5,599 nt of DNA from Allobaculum sp. (GTDB lineage Bacteria; Bacillota_I; Bacilli_A; Erysipelotrichales; Erysipelotrichaceae), in NCBI GenBank assembly GCA_014803815.1, contig JAAVAY010000075.1, forward strand, positions 2,535 to 8,133, read 5' to 3'. The position numbers were made by a program, and so were the translations under genes. Shown one piece after another: positions 1 through 5,599 of the stretch (positions within the stretch are counted from its first letter, which is position 1; every line of letters begins with the position of its first letter). Below the pieces are notes generated by a model, which had not been told where the DNA came from, made no database searches, and saw only the letters and a program-made list of their open reading frames with translations.

Positions 1-695
1 ACTTAGCTAACTTGCCCTTGTATTTTGAATACGAAGACGCAGGCGTGGATGATGCCGATGAAGTAACAGGTAAATATTTGGATAATTTCCGAAATATTTT
101 CGATCTTTACATCCAAAATTCCACTACAGATGGCAAAGACTTAGCTGGTAAAACAGCTGACGATAGCGAACGTGAATTCACAAGTGGACAAGCGGTTTTC
201 TATCAAAACGGTTCTTGGGAATACAGCAATTTAATCCATGCGGGCATGACGGATGATGAAATCACCATGATTCCAATTTACATTGGTGTTGGGGATGAAG
301 CCGACCAAGGTTTAAACACTGGTACAGAAAACTATTGGGTTGTAAATAAAGAAGCAAGCGCTGATGACATTCAGGCTACGCTTGATTTCATGGATTGGCT
401 TGTTACTTCTGATGAAGGTACAACATTCATGGCTGATGATCTTGGCTTAACAATTCCATTTAAAGATGCCAAAGAATCACCAAACGTATTCGTTCAAGAA
501 GATATTAAGCTCACTAATGAAGGCAAAACGCCAGTTTCTTGGAGTTTCACCACTATGCCTTCTGAAGAATGGAAAAATGGCGTAGGCTCCGCTTTAACAG
601 CTTATGCGGCTGATCCAACCGATGCGAACTGGGAAAAAGTAAAAACTGCCTTTGTTGACAATTGGAAAACGGAAAAAGAATTAGCTAACCAATAA
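1..695 (+). CDS. Extracellular sugar-binding protein of an ABC importer, C-terminal part (5' end outside window)
   Basis: The frame is open from the left edge (first whole codon at base 3) to TAA at 693-695, giving 230 visible residues. Family members are usually about 400-450 residues, so the signal peptide, lipobox cysteine and N-terminal lobe lie outside. Family-1 binding-protein hallmarks are visible: GQAVFYQNGSWEY at visible residues 62-74 and ENYWVVNK at 109-116. The end is also typical, with an 'AYAADPTDANWEKVKTAF' helix and a charged 'NWKTEKELANQ' tail. In Bacillota such proteins are membrane-anchored lipoproteins that capture a sugar outside the cell and deliver it to the permease pair, which is encoded next. 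A malto-oligosaccharide ligand is inferred from malQ downstream; the visible half does not fix it. The TTG at 12-14 is an internal leucine codon, not a start. The family call is firm and the ligand is tentative. Confidence 0.9.
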   Translation, partial: LANLPLYFEYEDAGVDDADEVTGKYLDNFRNIFDLYIQNSTTDGKDLAGKTADDSEREFTSGQAVFYQNGSWEYSNLIHAGMTDDEITMIPIYIGVGDEADQGLNTGTENYWVVNKEASADDIQATLDFMDWLVTSDEGTTFMADDLGLTIPFKDAKESPNVFVQEDIKLTNEGKTPVSWSFTTMPSEEWKNGVGSALTAYAADPTDANWEKVKTAFVDNWKTEKELANQ

Positions 696-797
696 GTTTT
701 TTCTTCTCTTTTACTCAAACTAAAACGTGTTTCAATGCCAAGTCACGAATTTAGCTTTGAATTTGATTGAACTTTGAAAATTGAATCTTGCTGTCAT

Positions 798-825
798 TTG
801 TCATTCTCTTCTTGAGTTTAACAAT
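798..825 (+). promoter_or_regulatory. Weak candidate promoter in the binding-protein/permease gap
   Basis: TTGTCA at 798-803 matches the -35 consensus at five of six positions. AACAAT at 820-825 follows after 16 bases and matches the -10 consensus at four of six. A start near 832 would place the terminator-like hairpin at 848-874 in the leader of a short permease transcript. The -35 lies within a perfect tandem heptamer, TGTCATT twice at 792-805. AT-rich gaps often give such matches by chance, so this is only a candidate. Confidence 0.25.
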
Positions 826-847
826 AGCCGAAGAGATGGCAGTTTTT

Positions 848-874
848 CTAGAGACGCTCTGTCTTTAGTTTTTT
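848..874 (+). terminator. Intrinsic terminator-like hairpin after the binding-protein gene
   Basis: CTAGAGAC at 848-855 pairs with GTCTTTAG at 861-868 over 8 bp, including one G-U pair, around the 5-base loop GCTCT. Six T residues follow immediately at 869-874. The stem is only moderately stable, so partial read-through into the permease genes is plausible. It lies about 150 bases after the binding-protein stop and 80 bases before the first permease. It could therefore let the binding protein be made in excess over the membrane subunits, as is usual for this importer type. Confidence 0.6.
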
Positions 875-919
875 ACGACGACTTTTCCAAAAGACTCCTC
901 TTATTTGGAAAGTCGTCGT
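875..919 (+). other. Long stem-loop directly before the first permease gene
   Basis: Bases 875-891 pair with 904-919 to form a 16 bp stem with a single bulged T at 886. The loop at 892-903 is AGACTCCTCTTA. The stem starts at the base after the T-tract of the preceding hairpin. The bases after it (CTCTTCTTT, 920-928) are pyrimidine-rich but not a clean U-tract, so this may be a second terminator, an mRNA-end stabiliser or a translation-control element. The loop holds CTCCT (895-899), complementary to the permease ribosome binding site at 937-941. Confidence 0.6.
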
Positions 920-935
920 CTCTTCTTTGGAAGAC

Positions 936-941
936 AAGGAG
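936..941 (+). promoter_or_regulatory. Ribosome binding site of the first permease gene
   Basis: AAGGAG lies 12 bases before the ATG at 954, slightly long spacing but the only good site nearby. It decides the start: the frame stays open back to a TTG at 927, but that TTG has no purine-rich site upstream, and starting there would place this ribosome binding site inside the coding sequence. Confidence 0.75.
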
Positions 942-953
942 CAAAACAATAAT

Positions 954-1805
954 ATGGAAAAGGCCTTAAAAAAATACGCCTGGATCTTTGTGCTTCCTAC
1001 CTTGCTTGCATTTACCATCGGATTTATTGTTCCTTTTTTTGAAGGTCTGTATCTTTCGTTTTGTAAATTCACCACAGTAGGAAATGCGCAATTTATCGGT
1101 TTTAGCAACTATGTGTCCGCTGTAACCGACCCATTGTTCCTTCAAGCCACTTGGTTCACTCTAGCCGTTACGGTTGTGAACATCTTAGCCATCAACATCT
1201 TAGCCTTTGCTTTCGCGATGGTTTTAACCCAAAAATTGAAGGGCACGAACTTCTTTAGAACAATCTTCTTCATGCCTAACCTAATCGGGGGTATCGTTTT
1301 AGGTTATATTTGGCAGATTTTGATCAATGGTATTTTGTCCATTTGTGGTCAACCTTTACTAGCTTTAAATGCAACCGCTGGATTCTGGGGCATCATTATT
1401 TTGATGTGCTGGCAACAAATCGGTTACATGATGATCATCTATATTGCGGGTTTACAAAACGTTCCCGATGATCTCGTTGAAGCTGCAAAGATCGATGGTG
1501 CCAACGATTGGCAAATTCTTTGGAAAGTTAAAATTCCAATGATGATGCCTTCCATTACAATTTGTGTGTTCTTAACTTTAACCAACTCGTTGAAGTTGTT
1601 TGACCAAAACTTAGCTTTAACCAACGGCGATCCAAATCATATGACAGATATGCTCGCTTTGAATATTTACAATACGTTCTATGCTCGCGCTGGTGCAAAC
1701 TGGAAGGGTATCGGTCAGGCTAAATCTGTTATCTTCTCGATCTTCGTTATTTTGATTGGCTTCTGGCAACTCCGTGCGACAAGAAGCAAGGAGGTTCAAG
1801 CATAA
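954..1805 (+). CDS. Sugar ABC transporter permease, MalF type
   Basis: This 283-residue inner-membrane protein is one of the two membrane subunits of the importer. About six hydrophobic segments are visible, near residues 8-30, 68-92, 103-124, 144-166, 199-215 and 257-273. The cytoplasmic EAA loop that docks to the ATPase is clear: EAAKIDG starts at E176, and the loop ends at I194-P195. The length suits the compact MalF/UgpA-like permeases of Bacillota, which lack the large periplasmic loop of the enterobacterial protein. The gene ends in TAATG, so its stop overlaps the next start by one base and the two permeases are probably translationally coupled. The maltodextrin substrate is inferred from context; the sequence itself supports only a carbohydrate (CUT1-type) permease. 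The start at 954 is chosen for its upstream AAGGAG. Confidence 0.93.
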   Translation: MEKALKKYAWIFVLPTLLAFTIGFIVPFFEGLYLSFCKFTTVGNAQFIGFSNYVSAVTDPLFLQATWFTLAVTVVNILAINILAFAFAMVLTQKLKGTNFFRTIFFMPNLIGGIVLGYIWQILINGILSICGQPLLALNATAGFWGIIILMCWQQIGYMMIIYIAGLQNVPDDLVEAAKIDGANDWQILWKVKIPMMMPSITICVFLTLTNSLKLFDQNLALTNGDPNHMTDMLALNIYNTFYARAGANWKGIGQAKSVIFSIFVILIGFWQLRATRSKEVQA

Positions 1806-2653
1806 TGAAAAGCGGCGAAAAAATGAAGCCTACTCAGATCCTGCTCTTTTGCTTGATGGTTATTTTGTCCATCCTTTGGATCTATCCAGTCTTCATCATC
1901 TTGCTCAACTCCTTAAAAGTGGAAAGTGCGATTACCACAAGTACTGTTTTCAACTTTCCTGGTTCGAGTGAATTCGCTGGCATGGCTAACTATGTCAATG
2001 CCATCAATTCACAAGGTTTCTTGCAATCCCTTGGTTATTCGACTTTGATTACCATCACCTCCGTTTTGGCCATTATCATTTGCTGCTCGATGTGTGCTTG
2101 GTATATCACCCGCGTAAAATCCAAACTCAATTCGTTCTTGTATTACTTATTTGTTTTCTCAATGGTTGTTCCATTCCAGATGGTTATGTTCACCCTTTCT
2201 CAAACGGCGGATATGTTGAAATTAAATACACCTTATAACATCTGGGTGATTTATCTTGGATTCGGAGCTGGTTTAGCTGTCTTCATGTTTGCTGGATTCG
2301 TAAAATCCATTCCAGTCGAAATTGAAGAAGCAGCCATGATTGATGGATGTACTCCTCTTCAAACATTCTTTAAGGTTGTTTTGCCAATCTTAAAACCAAC
2401 TATGGTTTCCGTTACTATTTTGGAAGCCATGTGGGTATGGAATGACTATCTCTTACCAACTTTGGTTTTGGATATCACCAAATACAAAACCATCCCAATG
2501 CTGATTCAATACTTCCGTGGAAGCTACGGAAAAGTTTCTATGGGTCCAATGATGGCTTCTATCATGATGACCATTATTCCAATCGTTATCGTCTACATCT
2601 TTGGTCAAAAATACATCATCAAAGGTGTGGCTGCTGGTGCGGTTAAAGGATAA
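1805..2653 (+). CDS. Sugar ABC transporter permease, MalG type
   Basis: This 282-residue inner-membrane protein is the partner of the preceding permease. Hydrophobic segments lie near residues 11-34, 77-101, 109-130, 144-166, 198-218 and 249-267. The EAA loop reads EEAAMIDG from E174 and ends with L193-P194. The C-terminus, QKYIIKGVAAGAVKG, is the characteristic MalG-like tail. A strong AAGGAGGT at 1788-1795 sits 9 bases before the ATG and supports this start over the internal ATG at 1823. The gene overlaps the upstream permease by one base and is followed after 5 bases by the regulator gene. With the binding protein and an ATPase encoded elsewhere it should form a complete importer. The family call is firm; the substrate is inferred. 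Confidence 0.94.
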   Translation: MKSGEKMKPTQILLFCLMVILSILWIYPVFIILLNSLKVESAITTSTVFNFPGSSEFAGMANYVNAINSQGFLQSLGYSTLITITSVLAIIICCSMCAWYITRVKSKLNSFLYYLFVFSMVVPFQMVMFTLSQTADMLKLNTPYNIWVIYLGFGAGLAVFMFAGFVKSIPVEIEEAAMIDGCTPLQTFFKVVLPILKPTMVSVTILEAMWVWNDYLLPTLVLDITKYKTIPMLIQYFRGSYGKVSMGPMMASIMMTIIPIVIVYIFGQKYIIKGVAAGAVKG

Positions 2654-2658
2654 TTGGC

Positions 2659-3717
2659 ATGGCAGTCACAATGAAGGACATTGCTACCCACTCGGGGTGG
2701 TCTTTGGGGACGGTATCCAAAGTGTTGGCCAAGAAGCCTGGAGTAAGTAGTCAGGCTAAAGAGGAAATCCTACAAACTGCGCAACGACTTGGATATCAAA
2801 AAAATGAAGTCGCCAGTTTACTGCGGCAAAAACATCCCCATGGAATTGTTCTCATTGTGCGTGCTCAGTATTGTCCAGCGTATTCCCGTTTGGCTTTGAC
2901 TTTAAAACAAAAGCTAATGGCTAAAGGATACAGCGTTCGCTGGATCGAAGTGGAATACGATGAGGATGAAATCCAAAAAGCATTGGCGCTTCAACGAGTT
3001 CAACCCGCAGCGCTGTTAGTCTTTTTTGGAGCTCGACGCGATGTTTTTAGAAAACAAGAGGGTCGGACCTTAGGTCCGGCCCTTTCTATTGGTAGTGAGA
3101 TGCGCGGATTAAACTTTCCTTGGCTTTCGAGTTACTTTTGGCCTTTTAGTGAGATGAGTCAACAAGCCACCGAATGGTTGTTTGAAACGCACTGTAAACA
3201 CATTGGGGTGGTGATGGAAGAACGCTTTTTAAGCGATGAACTCTCCGATTTTTTATTGGGAATTCAATATGGATTTTATTCCCGCAACCAAGTGTTTAGA
3301 GTCAAAGACCAAGTAGCTATAAAGCCTTTTAGTCTTCAAGGAGGCTATGAAGGCTTGATGGAGTTGAAAGCCAAGATGAATCATCTTGATGGAATCTTAC
3401 TGTTCAATTCGCAACAAGCCCTCGGGGCTTTACGAGCAGCCCACGATTTAAATCTTCGTATTCCAGAGGATCTTTCCATCTTAATTTGGGATCAAGACCA
3501 ATGGGGTGGCTATACTATTCCTTCTCTAAGTTCTTTTATGATCAATGAAGAAGAGGATTTATTGGAAATTTTAAACATGGTGGAAAAGTTGGCCCATCCA
3601 GAAAACCTCTTCATCACTCCTTTGCATAAAGAAGCGTCTTGGACAATGACGTGGCGCGAATCTCTTCGTCCTTTAAAAACATCTAAGGTAAAAGAAAAAT
3701 GCTTTGATTCCAGATAG
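2659..3717 (+). CDS. LacI-family transcriptional regulator
   Basis: This 352-residue cytoplasmic DNA-binding protein probably controls the adjacent sugar genes. The N-terminal helix-turn-helix spans about residues 4-24 (MKDIATHSGWSLGTVSKVL), and the hinge helix lies near 49-57 (NEVASLLRQ). A periplasmic-binding-like sensor domain follows, and IPEDLSILIWDQD at 268-280 matches the family's usual IPeDisviGfDd segment. Unusual points are W14 where Val is typical, K48 in place of the hinge-side Pro, S251 replacing Asp of the usual ND pair, and I276-W277 replacing Gly-Phe. The sensor domain is therefore divergent and its effector cannot be read from sequence. AAAGGA at 2645-2650, 8 bases before the ATG, supports the start. 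The gene is almost certainly co-transcribed with the permeases. A strong hairpin lies within it at 3057-3085. Repression of this operon and of malQ by maltose-like sugars is an inference from position. Confidence 0.92.
   Translation: MAVTMKDIATHSGWSLGTVSKVLAKKPGVSSQAKEEILQTAQRLGYQKNEVASLLRQKHPHGIVLIVRAQYCPAYSRLALTLKQKLMAKGYSVRWIEVEYDEDEIQKALALQRVQPAALLVFFGARRDVFRKQEGRTLGPALSIGSEMRGLNFPWLSSYFWPFSEMSQQATEWLFETHCKHIGVVMEERFLSDELSDFLLGIQYGFYSRNQVFRVKDQVAIKPFSLQGGYEGLMELKAKMNHLDGILLFNSQQALGALRAAHDLNLRIPEDLSILIWDQDQWGGYTIPSLSSFMINEEEDLLEILNMVEKLAHPENLFITPLHKEASWTMTWRESLRPLKTSKVKEKCFDSR
3057..3085 (+). other. Terminator-like hairpin inside the LacI-family gene
   Basis: GGGTCGGACC at 3060-3069 pairs with GGTCCGGCCC at 3073-3082 around the 3-base loop TTA. 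There are ten pairs, eight of them G-C and one G-U, and three weaker flanking pairs extend the stem to 3057/3085. It is preceded by an A-rich stretch (AGAAAACAAGAG) and followed by TTTCTATT, the layout of an intrinsic terminator. The reading frame passes through it unbroken, near residues 134-142. Whether it terminates, slows or binds anything is unknown. Confidence 0.55.
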
Positions 3718-3765
3718 TTATTCTCTTCATCAAACTAGGATTACTATATGGGTAAACTAAGATTC

Positions 3766-3806
3766 AATGGGATTTTTGCCTAATTTTAGGTAAAAATCCC
3801 ATTTTT
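3766..3806 (+). terminator. Intrinsic terminator of the importer/regulator operon
   Basis: Bases 3766-3781 pair with 3788-3803 over 16 bp, including one G-U pair at 3778/3791, around a short AT-rich loop. A run of five T residues occupies 3802-3806 and overlaps the end of the 3' arm. It lies 48 bases after the regulator's stop and separates that transcription unit from malQ. The strand before the 5' arm lacks a matching A-tract, so it looks one-directional. Confidence 0.88.
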
Positions 3807-3891
3807 AATTCCTCTTGAAAAAGAAAATTTTTAAGTCTGTATGGTTCGAGAAGAAAAATTTATTTCTTTGTCTAAAGCAGGCCATTGGTTT

Positions 3892-3920
3892 TTAAAGGTT
3901 AGGAAAATATGTGAGATAAT
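3892..3920 (+). promoter_or_regulatory. Candidate malQ promoter with extended -10
   Basis: GATAAT at 3915-3920 matches the -10 consensus at five of six positions and is preceded by TG at 3912-3913, one base upstream, which makes an extended -10. The -35 at 17 bases (TTAAAG, 3892-3897) is poor, which extended -10 promoters tolerate. It lies after the operon terminator and about 90 bases before malQ. Transcription should start near 3927, inside the dyad AGACAAGTCT at 3923-3932, a possible operator. Confidence 0.5.
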
Positions 3921-3931
3921 TTAGACAAGTC

Positions 3932-3967
3932 TTCAGAGTTATTTCCTAGTTTAGAAATTACTCTGGA
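3932..3967 (+). other. Stem-loop at the predicted 5' end of the malQ message
   Basis: Bases 3932-3945 face 3954-3967 in a stem of 14 positions with one U-G pair and one U-U mismatch. The core is CAGAGT with ACTCTG, then ATTTC with GAAAT. The loop is CTAGTTTA. No T-tract follows, so it is not a terminator. If transcription starts near 3927, the stem would sit almost at the 5' end, where such structures often protect mRNA. ACTCT on its 3' arm could alternatively pair with AGAGT at 3999-4003, which overlaps the malQ ribosome binding site. Confidence 0.5.
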
Positions 3968-4008
3968 TTATGCAGTGCATTCAATGCTTCGTTTAGAAAG
4001 AGTCAGTT

Positions 4009-5559
4009 ATGCGAAAAAATGGAATTTTGCTTCACATCACCAGTTTGCCATCCAAGTATGGAATTGGAACTCTTGGAGAAGCAGCCTATGATTTTGTGGA
4101 TTTTTTGAAAAAGACAGATCAGTCTATTTGGCAAGTATTGCCTTTAAATCCTACAGGATATGGTGATTCTCCTTACGCTTCCTATTCTTCTTTTGCGGGA
4201 AACCCTTATTTAATCGACTTAGATTATTTGGTAAAAGATGGTTTGTTAAAACCAAGTGATCTAGAAGAAGTGGTTTGGTTTGAAAAACCTGACCAAGTTG
4301 ATTTTGGAATTCAATACAATAAACGCTATCCTCTTCTGGAAAAAGCGGTTAAAAAATTTCAAGAAAAACCAGAAGAAGACTATGCCTCTTTTTGTGAAGA
4401 ACAAAAAGAATGGCTTGATGATTATGCTCTTTTCATGGCTTTGAAAGATGCTAACGAAGGAAAAGCTTGGCTCGATTGGGACGAGAAATATCGCAAATAC
4501 GATGCGACTAAAGCCGAAGAGTGGAAAAAAGAAAACAAAGAACGCATGGAGTACTATAAAGTACTACAATATCTTTTCTTCAAACAATGGAATGCCTTAC
4601 GCAAATACGCCAACGAAAATGGAATTGAAATCTTAGGGGACTTACCCATTTACGTAGCTCTCGATTCCGTTGACGCTTGGAGCAATCCTGATCTCTTCTT
4701 GCTTGATGAAAAGGGAAAACCAGCCGTGGTAGCGGGATGCCCACCTGATGGATTTTCAGCCGATGGACAACTTTGGGGTAACCCAATTTATAACTGGTCA
4801 AAACAAAAAGAAAATGACTACGATTGGTGGATGCGTCGTATTGCCCATGCTACCACTATGTTAGACATTTTGCGTATTGATCATTTCCGCGGTTTTGATT
4901 CCTTTTATACTATTCCTTACGGTTCAGAAAATGCTCGAGTTGGTGAGTGGAAACAAGGGCCAGGTATCGACTTTTTCAATGTATTGAAGGAAAAATTAGG
5001 TGATCGTAAGATCGTTGCCGAAGATCTTGGCTACTTAACCGATTCAGTAAAAGAACTTTTAGCCGCTACGGGATATCCTGGTATGAAAATTTTGGAATTT
5101 GCCTTTGATTCTCGCGATGGCTCGGGTTCCGAATATTTGCCTTATAATTATCAGAAAAATTCCATCGCTTATCCTGGAACCCATGACAACGATACCATCC
5201 AAGGTTGGTTCCAAAGCATTAGCGGTGATGATAAGAAATACGCCCAAGACTTTATGGATGCCTACAATCCTGATGAATACAACTGGGAAATGATTCGGAC
5301 AGTTATGGCTTCTCCAAGCGATACTTCCATCATTCAAGCTCAAGACTTGCTCAATTTGGATTCCTCCGCACGTATGAATACGCCAGGTAAATCTCAAGGC
5401 AACTGGACGTGGCGCTTACAACCCAATTGGGTTACTCCCGAAATTGAAGGCGCACTAAAATGGTTGACTAAGCTCTATGGTCGGGCTCCTAAACCCGTTC
5501 AAAAAGTAGAAGCCACCGAAATTAAGACTGAATCAATCTCAGATCAAACGGATAAATAG
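4009..5559 (+). CDS. malQ: 4-alpha-glucanotransferase (amylomaltase, GH77)
   Basis: This 516-residue cytoplasmic enzyme transfers alpha-1,4-glucan segments between malto-oligosaccharides and releases glucose. Family hallmarks run in order: LLHITSLPS and GYGDSPYASYSSFAGNPYLI near the N-terminus, GDLPIYVALDS at 210-220, and the acceptor-loop region around CPPDGFSADGQLWGNP at 244-259. Next come the nucleophile D291 in RIDHFRGF, the acid/base E338 in VAEDLG, the third carboxylate D393 in GTHDND, and MNTPG at 456-460. The spacing of the catalytic trio (47 and 55 residues) agrees with the short bacterial amylomaltases of about 500 residues. The fold normally ends near KLYGR (to 492); here a charged 24-residue tail follows. 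The ribosome binding site is modest (AAAGAG, 3997-4002, 6 bases before ATG). The gene is separated from the importer operon by a terminator and probably has its own promoter. Confidence 0.97.
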   Translation: MRKNGILLHITSLPSKYGIGTLGEAAYDFVDFLKKTDQSIWQVLPLNPTGYGDSPYASYSSFAGNPYLIDLDYLVKDGLLKPSDLEEVVWFEKPDQVDFGIQYNKRYPLLEKAVKKFQEKPEEDYASFCEEQKEWLDDYALFMALKDANEGKAWLDWDEKYRKYDATKAEEWKKENKERMEYYKVLQYLFFKQWNALRKYANENGIEILGDLPIYVALDSVDAWSNPDLFLLDEKGKPAVVAGCPPDGFSADGQLWGNPIYNWSKQKENDYDWWMRRIAHATTMLDILRIDHFRGFDSFYTIPYGSENARVGEWKQGPGIDFFNVLKEKLGDRKIVAEDLGYLTDSVKELLAATGYPGMKILEFAFDSRDGSGSEYLPYNYQKNSIAYPGTHDNDTIQGWFQSISGDDKKYAQDFMDAYNPDEYNWEMIRTVMASPSDTSIIQAQDLLNLDSSARMNTPGKSQGNWTWRLQPNWVTPEIEGALKWLTKLYGRAPKPVQKVEATEIKTESISDQTDK

Positions 5560-5585
5560 TTATCGCGTTTTCTTCTATAACTATT
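5555..5585 (+). repeat. Perfect 9 bp inverted repeat spanning the malQ stop
   Basis: AATAGTTAT at 5555-5563 is the exact reverse complement of ATAACTATT at 5577-5585, with 13 bases between (CGCGTTTTCTTCT). The malQ TAG stop (5557-5559) lies in the left arm. The stem would be weak, with one G-C pair, and no T-tract follows, so it is not a convincing terminator. It may be part of a structure or operator continuing past the right edge at 5599. Confidence 0.35.
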
Positions 5586-5599
5586 CACCCAAACACTCT

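Noticed and set aside
3..689. TTAGCTAAC repeated at 3-11 and 681-689
   Set aside because: Both copies are in-frame Leu-Ala-Asn codons of the same gene, and a 9-base coincidence containing a palindrome needs no special explanation.
720..735. Imperfect dyad around AAAACGTGTTT as a catabolite (cre) or LacI-type operator
   Set aside because: The central CG is one base off the cre consensus and the arms contain a mismatch. It also lies downstream of the binding-protein gene, with no good promoter next to it.
927..953. Upstream TTG start for the first permease
   Set aside because: It has no binding site before it, and the clear AAGGAG at 936-941 fits the ATG at 954.
781..969. 62-codon + strand frame from TTG overlapping the gap and the first permease start
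   Set aside because: It has no ribosome binding site, runs through both hairpins and the permease start in another frame, and its protein has no recognisable features.
848..1108. Minus-strand 86-codon frame, and other minus-strand frames at 1439-1799, 4580-4801 and 5059-5397
   Set aside because: All lie antisense to well-supported genes, lack ribosome binding sites and encode no recognisable product.
3814..3868. Two weak A/T-only stems (3814-3835 and 3851-3868) after the operon terminator
   Set aside because: They are nearly all A-T pairs in an A/T-rich stretch and lack terminator tails. They are expected by chance.
3841..3924. 27-codon frame from ATG 3841 in the malQ upstream region
   Set aside because: There is no ribosome binding site before the ATG, it runs through the predicted promoter, and the peptide is unrecognised. 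It is probably chance.
3970..3996. 8-codon frame MQCIQCFV just before the malQ ribosome binding site
   Set aside because: Only a weak TGGA precedes it, and frames this short are expected by chance.

Overview
The window is a carbohydrate-uptake and processing locus from an AT-rich Gram-positive bacterium, most likely low-GC Bacillota. The support for this is the strong AAGGAG-type ribosome binding sites, the U-tailed hairpin terminators and the family types present. All tryptophans in the five reading frames are TGG and all five stops are TAA or TAG, so the standard code fits and a Mollicutes-type TGA=Trp code is unlikely. I cannot name the genus from the sequence.

All genes are on the + strand. 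(1) Positions 1-695: the C-terminal half of an extracellular sugar-binding protein of an ABC importer, cut by the left edge. (2) 696-953: a gene-free gap with a terminator-like hairpin followed directly by a second long hairpin, then the ribosome binding site of the first permease. (3) 954-1805 and 1805-2653: two six-helix permeases of MalF and MalG type, overlapping by one base. (4) 2659-3717: a LacI-family regulator 5 bases after the second permease, evidently in the same transcript. It carries a very stable terminator-like hairpin inside its coding sequence. (5) 3718-4008: a strong terminator closing the operon, then a candidate extended -10 promoter and a structured leader. (6) 4009-5559: a GH77 4-alpha-glucanotransferase (MalQ), apparently with its own promoter.

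Taken together, the binding protein and permeases would import malto-oligosaccharides, MalQ would re-arrange them in the cytoplasm, and the LacI-type protein would sense a related sugar. The maltodextrin assignment rests mainly on the neighbouring malQ. No ABC ATPase is encoded in the window, as is common in Bacillota that share one MsmX/MalK-like ATPase among several importers. I see no new biological system here. The genes are a well-known set, and the less ordinary signals are the RNA structures: the double hairpin with an anti-Shine-Dalgarno loop before the first permease, the hairpin inside the regulator gene, and the hairpin at the predicted 5' end of the malQ message.
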